A stretch of 40,331 bases of DNA, taken from positions 1 through 40,331 of the forward strand of contig JANXXP010000123.1 of assembly GCA_025350595.1 (NCBI GenBank), read 5' to 3'. Made by a program: the position numbers and the translations under genes. The notes below the pieces were generated by a model. It was not told where the DNA came from. It did not search any database and saw only the letters and a list, made by a program, of their open reading frames with translations. This DNA comes from Bacteroidota bacterium. GTDB taxonomy: Bacteria; Bacteroidota; Bacteroidia; Bacteroidales; VadinHA17. Positions 35,334 to 40,331 of this stretch are shown here, in pieces (the first letter of the stretch is position 1; every line of letters starts with the position of its first letter).

Positions 35334-35388
35334 TTGCGGATTGATTACGTCAAGTCGAAGGCGAGCCCGGCGAAGCCAAATCCGCAAT
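35333..35388. terminator. Inverted repeat between convergent sigma operon and OmpA-family gene
   Basis: ATTGCGGATT (35333-35342) pairs perfectly with AATCCGCAAT (35379-35388); the loop region also has internal complementarity (GGCGAGCCCGGCGAAGCC). The left arm starts at the last base of the upstream stop codon. It is probably a bidirectional terminator or a REP-like repeat. Confidence 0.6.
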
Positions 35389-35391
35389 TTC

Positions 35392-36405
35392 CTAATATTT
35401 ATTTATCAGCTGATATAGTTCTGTAAGGTCAGGAGTAAGAATAATCTCCGTTCTTCTGTTCTTCTGACGTGCTTCAGCTGAATTACTATCGTCAACAGGT
35501 AAATACTGACTTCTTCCTGAGGCAGTAAGCCTCTTCGGATCTATCTTTGAACCTTCCAGAAGCACACGTACAACTGTAGTTGCTCTTTTAACACTCAGAT
35601 CCCAGTTGTCCTTAAGCTGACCAGCTCCCGGATTATAAGGAACATTATCCGTATACCCCTCAATCATGACCTGGATATCAGAATTTTTTTCAAGTACGCC
35701 GGCAAGTTTTTTCAGAGCATTTCTCCCATTGACATCAATATCATAACTGGCCGATTTGAATAACAGTTTCTCATCGAGGGATACATACACTTTGCCATTC
35801 TTATTGGTCACAGTCAATCCATTGTTCTCAAATCCAAGAAGAGCTTCTGATACCTTATTTTTCAACTCCTGAACCATCTTTTTCTGTGCGTCAAGAATTT
35901 TTTCAAGCTCCGCCAGCCTGGCATTTCTTTTTTCCAGTTCAAATGTAAGCTCATCAAGGGAAGCCTTTTTTGTGTCGAGTGTTTGTTCGAGCTGATGCAG
36001 AAGATCTTCCTTCTTCTGAAGGTTTTCCTGTGCAGCCTGAAGCTCTGTAAGTAGTTTTTGAGTCTCTTTTACATTTCCTTTAACAAGATCTTCCTGTGCA
36101 TTCTGAAGTTCATTGTACTTACCTGAAATTTTATTGAAATTATCAACAGCTTTATCGCGAGAGGACTGAGCAGCAGATATATCCTTTTTGACTGAAGCCA
36201 TTTCCTTTTCCATTGTCGCCAACTTTTCTGCGTATTCTTTGTTTTGCATTTCAAGCCCGATGTTGCCGGTCTTAAAAGCATCTCTCTCATTCATGAATTG
36301 CTTGCTGGTATCCTGAAGGCTGCTGTACTTTTTGCCCGAAACGCATGACATTGAAAATATTACAATGAAGGCAAGTCCAAATATATTTACTGCTATTTTA
36401 TTCAT
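35392..36405 (-). CDS. OmpA-family lipoprotein with coiled coil
   Basis: This 337-residue protein has a lipobox (FSMSC, Cys21), so it is lipid-anchored. Residues about 35-195 form an almost continuous coiled coil (heptad-rich Lys/Glu/Leu, e.g. LQKKEDLLHQLEQTLDTKKASLDEL). The C-terminal OmpA domain (about 205-325) contains LLFKSASYDIDVNGRNALKKLA, IEGYTDNVPYN, NWDLSVKRATTVVRVLL and NRRTEIILTPD, the peptidoglycan-binding signature with Asp and Arg contacts. Such proteins link the outer membrane to the cell wall. It lies alone between the convergent sigma operon and the divergent dxs. Confidence 0.92.
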   Translation of the reverse strand: MNKIAVNIFGLAFIVIFSMSCVSGKKYSSLQDTSKQFMNERDAFKTGNIGLEMQNKEYAEKLATMEKEMASVKKDISAAQSSRDKAVDNFNKISGKYNELQNAQEDLVKGNVKETQKLLTELQAAQENLQKKEDLLHQLEQTLDTKKASLDELTFELEKRNARLAELEKILDAQKKMVQELKNKVSEALLGFENNGLTVTNKNGKVYVSLDEKLLFKSASYDIDVNGRNALKKLAGVLEKNSDIQVMIEGYTDNVPYNPGAGQLKDNWDLSVKRATTVVRVLLEGSKIDPKRLTASGRSQYLPVDDSNSAEARQKNRRTEIILTPDLTELYQLINKY

Positions 36406-36475
36406 AATGGCAAATTGATTTATAATATAACACTAACCCGGATGAAAAATTGTTGCTGAACTGTGAATATCGGAG

Positions 36476-36509
36476 CAAAAATAAGAAATCCCTGCTATGC
36501 TTCAGCAAA
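36476..36509 (-). promoter_or_regulatory. Bacteroidota promoter of the OmpA-family gene
   Basis: On the minus strand a -33 TTTG (36506-36509) and a -7 box TATTTTTG (36476-36483) are separated by 22 bases. The transcript should start about 65 bases before the ATG at 36405. It is back to back with the dxs promoter. Confidence 0.6.
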
Positions 36510-36529
36510 CGCACGGGAATAATAATTGT

Positions 36530-36537
36530 TATATTTG
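36530..36537 (+). promoter_or_regulatory. Bacteroidota -7 box (TATATTTG) of dxs
   Basis: An exact TAnnTTTG match 28 bases before the ATG at 36565. Its position inside the 5' extension of the open frame (from 36526) shows that translation must start downstream, at 36565. Confidence 0.6.
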
Positions 36538-36564
36538 CCGGTTATTTGTTTCAATCATTCGATA

Positions 36565-38466
36565 ATGGAGAAGGTAGAGAATTTGCTCTCTAAAATAACA
36601 ATCCCTGAAGATCTCAGGAAACTCAATCCGGCTGACCTTGTACAGGTAAGTACGGAGCTTCGTCAATTCATCATTGATGTTGTTTGTAATAATCCCGGCC
36701 ACTTTGGAGCAAGTCTGGGTGTAGTTGAACTCACTGTTGCGCTTCATTATGTTTTCAATACCCCTTACGATAAAATAATCTGGGATGTTGGTCATCAGGC
36801 TTATGGACATAAAATACTCACGGGAAGAAGAGAAGCATTCTCAACTAACAGAAAATATAAAGGAATAAGCGGGTTTCCTAAAATGGCTGAAAGCGAGTAT
36901 GATTCATTTGGGACAGGCCATTCCTCCACGTCAATATCTGCGGCACTGGGGATGGCTCATGCGGCAAGAGCCAAGGGAGAAACCAGACATGTTGTTGCTA
37001 TTATCGGAGATGGTGCGATGACAGCCGGAGAAGCTTTCGAAGGACTCAATAATGCGGGTATTGGCAAATCCGATATTCTTGTGATCCTCAACGATAATAA
37101 TATGGCAATCGATGCCAACGTTGGAGCACTTAAGGAATATCTGCTTGATATTACTACAAGTAAAACATATAATAAATTCAAAGACAAGGTTTGGAGAGGA
37201 CTGGGAGTTTTAGGTAAACTTGGTCCAAATGCCAGATCTCTGGCAGCACAATTAGAAGCCGGAGCAAAAAGCACTTTCCTCGACAGAAGTAATCTTTTTG
37301 AGGGGTTGAATTTCAGATATTTCGGACCAATTGATGGTCATGATGTTCTTCACTTGACCAAAGTACTTGAAGACCTGAAAGGAATCCCCGGTCCAAAACT
37401 ACTTCACTGTATAACAATAAAAGGGAAGGGGTTCAAGCAGGCTGAAGAAAACCAGACCACATTCCACGCACCTGGGAAATTCGACAAAGAAACCGGAGAG
37501 ATAATAATAACTTCCGATTCCGGAATGCCACTTACATATCAGGAAGTTTTCGGAAACACAATTCTTGAACTGGCAGAAAAAAACGATAAAATAATTGGAA
37601 TAACTCCGGCGATGCCTTCCGGGAGCTCATTGAATATTATGATGAAGGCGATGCCGGAAAGAACTTTCGATGTAGGAATAGCTGAACAGCATGCTGTGAC
37701 CTTTTCAGCAGGGCTTGCGGCTCAGGGGATGATCCCTTTTTGCAATATCTATTCATCATTTATCCAGCGCGCTTACGATCAGATAATACACGATGTTGCA
37801 TTACAGAATCTGCATGTGGTATTCTGTTTGGACCGGGGAGGTCTTGTCGGAGCTGACGGGGCAACACATCATGGATTTTTTGATATGGCATTTATGCGGG
37901 CTATCCCTAACATGATAGTAAGTGCTCCGATGGATGAGCTTGAACTTAGGAACATGATGTATAGTGCCCAGCTTGAGAAGAACAAATCGCCCTTTTCTAT
38001 CAGGTATCCCCGCGGAAGAGGTATGTTTCCGGAATGGAAAAAACCATTTAATGAGATAGAAATCGGAAAAGGACGACAGATAAGTGAGGGAAAAGATCTT
38101 GCTATTTTAAGTATAGGTCATCCCGGGAATTTTGTAACAGCTGTGGTAAAAAAACTGGCTAAAGAAAACATATCTGTTGCCCATTACGACATGAGATTTG
38201 TTGCTCCGGTGGACAAAGAAATTCTGAATACTGTTTTCAAAAAATTTGCTCATATAATCACTGTTGAAGACGGAGTGTTAAAAGGAGGCTTCGGAAGTGC
38301 AGTAGTTGAATTCATGTCCGATAACGGATATAACTCAGAAGTAAGACGATTAGGGATCCCCGATTATTTTGTTGAACAGGGCACTCAGGAGGAGTTGCAG
38401 AGAGAATGCGGATTTGATGCTGAGGGGATTGAAATAGCTATAAGAGAGATTCTGGTAAAAAAATAG
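36565..38466 (+). CDS. dxs: 1-deoxy-D-xylulose-5-phosphate synthase
   Basis: This 633-residue thiamine-diphosphate enzyme condenses pyruvate and glyceraldehyde 3-phosphate, the first step of the MEP isoprenoid pathway. The frame is open from 36526, but the start at 36565 (MEKVENLLSKITIPEDLRKL) is chosen because a promoter box covers the upstream part. Motifs: HFGASLGVVELTVALHYVF, WDVGHQAYGHKILTGRR, the ThDP motif GDGAMTAGEAFEGLNNAG...NDNNMAI, the catalytic GIAEQHAVTFSAGLA and the transketolase C-terminal region (VEDGVLKGGFGSAV). Length is normal. Confidence 0.97.
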   Translation: MEKVENLLSKITIPEDLRKLNPADLVQVSTELRQFIIDVVCNNPGHFGASLGVVELTVALHYVFNTPYDKIIWDVGHQAYGHKILTGRREAFSTNRKYKGISGFPKMAESEYDSFGTGHSSTSISAALGMAHAARAKGETRHVVAIIGDGAMTAGEAFEGLNNAGIGKSDILVILNDNNMAIDANVGALKEYLLDITTSKTYNKFKDKVWRGLGVLGKLGPNARSLAAQLEAGAKSTFLDRSNLFEGLNFRYFGPIDGHDVLHLTKVLEDLKGIPGPKLLHCITIKGKGFKQAEENQTTFHAPGKFDKETGEIIITSDSGMPLTYQEVFGNTILELAEKNDKIIGITPAMPSGSSLNIMMKAMPERTFDVGIAEQHAVTFSAGLAAQGMIPFCNIYSSFIQRAYDQIIHDVALQNLHVVFCLDRGGLVGADGATHHGFFDMAFMRAIPNMIVSAPMDELELRNMMYSAQLEKNKSPFSIRYPRGRGMFPEWKKPFNEIEIGKGRQISEGKDLAILSIGHPGNFVTAVVKKLAKENISVAHYDMRFVAPVDKEILNTVFKKFAHIITVEDGVLKGGFGSAVVEFMSDNGYNSEVRRLGIPDYFVEQGTQEELQRECGFDAEGIEIAIREILVKK

Positions 38467-38483
38467 AATAAAGATAAAAGACA

Positions 38484-38509
38484 TCCACCTACGCTAAAGC
38501 TTCGGTGGA
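38484..38509. repeat. Imperfect hairpin after dxs, dispersed repeat family
   Basis: TCCACC (38484-38489) pairs with GGTGGA (38504-38509), and GCT (38493-38495) with AGC (38498-38500). Its reverse complement carries the CCGAAGC...GCGTA core seen at 2668-2696. It may also terminate dxs transcription. Confidence 0.5.
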
Positions 38510-38552
38510 CAAAGAAAGTAAATGATAAAGTTTAAAAGTTTAAAATAATTCC

Positions 38553-38560
38553 TATTTTCG
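38553..38560 (+). promoter_or_regulatory. -7 box (TATTTTCG) of the tRNA-Leu gene
   Basis: TATTTTCG differs from TAnnTTTG by one base and is followed by CAGTCCCG. It lies 65 bases before the mature tRNA, leaving a 5' leader of about 57 bases to be removed. Confidence 0.5.
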
Positions 38561-38572
38561 CAGTCCCGTTCT

Positions 38573-40231
38573 TTAACTGCACGACTTGCAAGACTGCAAG
38601 ACAATAAGACCAAAAGACGATTCAAGCCCGGATGGCGGAATTGGTAGACGCGCTGGTCTCAAACACCAGTGGTAGCAATGCTGTGCCGGTTCGATCCCGG
38701 CTCCGGGTACAGAAACGGAAGAAACAGATTTTTTATCTGATCCTTCCGTTTTTTTCTTTTGTAACTCATTAATATTCTGAAATATCCAATCAAGAACTTT
38801 GTTATAAGAATTGGTTCGATATTTTTCACCGTCAAAAAGTATTTTTTCAGGGAACATCGAACCAATCAAAAGAATTTTGTGGTTTACACTTGCTGAAGAC
38901 AATATTTCGTCCATGTTCCTGATTATATTAATAGCATGGCCAAGTTTTCTTTCAATATCTTTATTTTGGGGGTTGAATGAAGAGAGTTTCAAATTGATAT
39001 TTTCTCTTCTGACCTCGATACTATTTTTCATCCTTTGGTGATCTATCGGATTTATATCTCCATCCATCAACTTAGTGTCAATAGAATCCAGCCTACCTTC
39101 CTCTACCAAAAGTTCACTTTGCAGCTTCTCTATATCTTTATCTATTTCTGCTGTCCTCTCCTTTCTCGAATCCTCAAGAATCTCCTCATATAAAGCTAAT
39201 GCTGATTCTTTTGGTTTAAGTTGTCTTACATACTCAACAAATTTCCTATTAGCTTTAATTGCACTTGAATTGAACCGATTACAATGAGGGCATTTATAAT
39301 ACCCATAATATCCACCATTACCCTTAGAATAACAAGCTGTTAAAACACCACCACATTTTGGACACACTAAAAACTTCCTGAGATAAAAATCAGGATCAGC
39401 AGCCCTGCATATCTTTGAACTCTTTCTCTTCCCGAAGTGATTTTCCTGTACCTTCCGATAAATATCATCTTCAACGATTGCCTCATGAAGACCCTTTGTC
39501 CAATAGCCAGGCGTATCAGCCCATTCTTTAACCCGTACATTCCCAATGTAAACTTGATTCTTCAAGAGTTCAGGAAATGCCGATTTACCGATACTCAATC
39601 CTTTCCTGTTGACCTCATGTCTGACATATTCAATACTCTTCACTCCTTTTGAAAGCTCCTCAAAAGCATATCTGATTATTGGGACTTCAGTTTCACATGG
39701 AATTATCCTCCTATCTTTATCCGAGTATTGAACATTTTTATATCCCTTTGGGGCTTTATTTGTAAATTTTCCAATAACCTGTGCAGCATGAGTTCCTTCT
39801 TTGGTTCTTTTAGCAATTTTATCGTTCTCTACTTCAGGTGCAACAAGATAGAAAACCATCATAAATTTATTATCGGGATTTGTAAGATCAAGAGGGTTTT
39901 CTGCGGAGTTGATTTCAATCCCTATGTTCCTGAAATAATCTATTTGGTGCCAAGCCTCTTTAATATTTCTTGAAAACCTGTCCCATCTTGTAAAGAGGAT
40001 TAAATCGACACCCTTTTTATTATTCTTACAAAATTCTGTCAATAGAGACCATTTAGGTCTCTTAAATGTCTTTGCAGAATAATCCTCTTTGAAGGTTTCA
40101 ACAACTTCATAATCATTCCTTTTACAATAATCTTCTAAGTAGCTCAGTTGATATTGAAGACTATTACCTTTCGTTTGCTCTTCTGTGCTTACTCTTGTGT
40201 ATAATACTACTTTTTTGTTTGACATAATCAT
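38573..40231 (-). CDS. Large serine recombinase (site-specific integrase) of an integrated element
   Basis: The resolvase catalytic domain covers residues 1-150 with YTRVSTEEQ (Ser15 nucleophile) and FTRWDRFSRN (80-89), then a recombinase domain (about 155-275), a zinc ribbon (Cys290, Cys293, Cys314, Cys317) and a coiled coil (about 345-420), the layout of large serine integrases. The start at 40231 overlaps the stop of an upstream minus-strand gene by one base (TAATG); an ATG at 40225 is equally possible. The last roughly 45 residues are odd: residues about 508-536 (PGAGIEPAQHCYHWCLRPAR...) are the antisense of tRNA-Leu, so the natural C-terminus before integration was probably different. 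It most likely catalysed insertion of the element lying to the right. Confidence 0.88.
   Translation of the reverse strand: MIMSNKKVVLYTRVSTEEQTKGNSLQYQLSYLEDYCKRNDYEVVETFKEDYSAKTFKRPKWSLLTEFCKNNKKGVDLILFTRWDRFSRNIKEAWHQIDYFRNIGIEINSAENPLDLTNPDNKFMMVFYLVAPEVENDKIAKRTKEGTHAAQVIGKFTNKAPKGYKNVQYSDKDRRIIPCETEVPIIRYAFEELSKGVKSIEYVRHEVNRKGLSIGKSAFPELLKNQVYIGNVRVKEWADTPGYWTKGLHEAIVEDDIYRKVQENHFGKRKSSKICRAADPDFYLRKFLVCPKCGGVLTACYSKGNGGYYGYYKCPHCNRFNSSAIKANRKFVEYVRQLKPKESALALYEEILEDSRKERTAEIDKDIEKLQSELLVEEGRLDSIDTKLMDGDINPIDHQRMKNSIEVRRENINLKLSSFNPQNKDIERKLGHAINIIRNMDEILSSASVNHKILLIGSMFPEKILFDGEKYRTNSYNKVLDWIFQNINELQKKKTEGSDKKSVSSVSVPGAGIEPAQHCYHWCLRPARLPIPPSGLESSFGLIVLQSCKSCS
38626..38709 (+). tRNA. 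tRNA-Leu (anticodon CAA)
   Basis: This 84-base tRNA has an acceptor stem GCCCGGA/TCCGGGT (closing G-U pair), discriminator A, anticodon stem CTGGT/ACCAG with loop CTCAAAC (anticodon CAA, codon TTG), a long variable arm and a T stem GCCGG/CCGGC with loop TTCGATC. CCA is not encoded. The whole gene lies antisense within the open frame of the serine recombinase. Confidence 0.95.
38713..38755 (+). terminator. Intrinsic terminator of tRNA-Leu
   Basis: AAACGGAAG (38713-38721) pairs with CTTCCGTTT (38743-38751), and inside it CAGAT (38725-38729) with ATCTG (38735-38739). It is followed by a T-rich run, TTTTTCTTTT. It overlaps the antisense recombinase coding sequence (codons about 494-507). Confidence 0.8.
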
Positions 40232-40331
40232 TAATTATCATCTTCCATTTCAATCTCTATCTTAGCCCAATCAGACAAAAGAGATCTCATTAATTTTATT
40301 TCTTCAATCGTGATGTCATTATCATTATATT
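40231..40331 (-). CDS. C-terminal end of an unidentified gene upstream of the recombinase (partial)
   Basis: A minus-strand frame enters from the right window edge and ends at a TAA at 40231-40233, giving about 32 residues (ending SDWAKIEIEMEDDN). The acidic tail (IEIEMEDDN) is soluble-looking, and the stop overlaps the recombinase ATG by one base, which suggests a coupled pair. No family can be named from so short a piece. It presumably belongs to the same integrated element. Confidence 0.5.
   Translation of the reverse strand, partial: YNDNDITIEEIKLMRSLLSDWAKIEIEMEDDN

Noticed and set aside
36526-36564. TTG start for dxs at 36526
   Set aside because: The extension is covered by a -7 promoter box, and the family N-terminus begins at the ATG at 36565.
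38625-38710. Conserved-looking protein tail PGAGIEPAQHCYHWCLRPAR in the recombinase as a possible domain
   Set aside because: It is exactly the antisense translation of tRNA-Leu(CAA), not a protein domain.
1-40331. CRISPR array, rRNA operon or insertion sequence
   Set aside because: No regularly spaced repeats, rRNA sequence or DDE transposase was seen on either strand.

Overview
The window looks like a chromosomal segment of a Bacteroidota bacterium, most likely Bacteroidales-like, of moderately low GC. The evidence is the Bacteroidota-type promoter box (TAnnTTTG) before many genes, almost no Shine-Dalgarno sequences, lipoprotein and SPASM/FecR/STN/CarboxypepD_reg families typical of the phylum, and the conserved block rplM-rpsI-rpsB-tsf-pyrH-frr. 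No rRNA, CRISPR array or insertion sequence was seen. No gene-free stretch exceeds about 275 bases; the longer gaps are described as promoters, hairpins or repeats.

Left part (1-8.9 kb): a partial secreted SnoaL/DUF4440-like protein, a VIT1/CCC1 metal transporter and a GNAT protein lie on the minus strand. On the plus strand are a leucine-rich-repeat-like lipoprotein overlapping a CPBP intramembrane protease gene, an AEC transporter and a cold-shock-domain protein. A secreted GH2 beta-galactosidase-type enzyme follows on the minus strand.

Middle (8.9-22.9 kb): a large ABCG-type transporter with extra N-terminal domains is followed by a lipoprotein and a small secreted protein of unknown function. 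Next come DUF6427-purD, a membrane LytTR regulator divergent from a DUF6051-type alpha/beta hydrolase, a DUF2723 (TMEM260-like) glycosyltransferase with a polysaccharide deacetylase, and guaD-mpg.

Core block (22.9-27.4 kb): ribosomal proteins L13, S9 and S2, EF-Ts, UMP kinase and ribosome recycling factor. A penicillin acylase-family hydrolase gene runs into the end of frr from the other strand, preceded by a radical SAM/SPASM gene.

Right part (30.9-40.3 kb): a tight four-gene operon places an ECF sigma factor and FecR anti-sigma factor between two paralogous CarboxypepD_reg proteins. One paralog carries an STN signalling domain but no TonB-receptor barrel. Then come an OmpA-family lipoprotein, dxs, tRNA-Leu(CAA), and a large serine recombinase whose reading frame runs antisense through the whole tRNA. 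This marks the left end of an integrated element that continues beyond the window.

The most promising candidates for something undescribed are (a) the LRR lipoprotein with a Cys/Gly-Ser-Gly/TM/basic C-terminus next to its own CPBP protease, resembling a one-substrate C-terminal sorting pair; (b) the receptor-less STN/FecR/sigma operon; (c) the recombinase-tRNA overlap.
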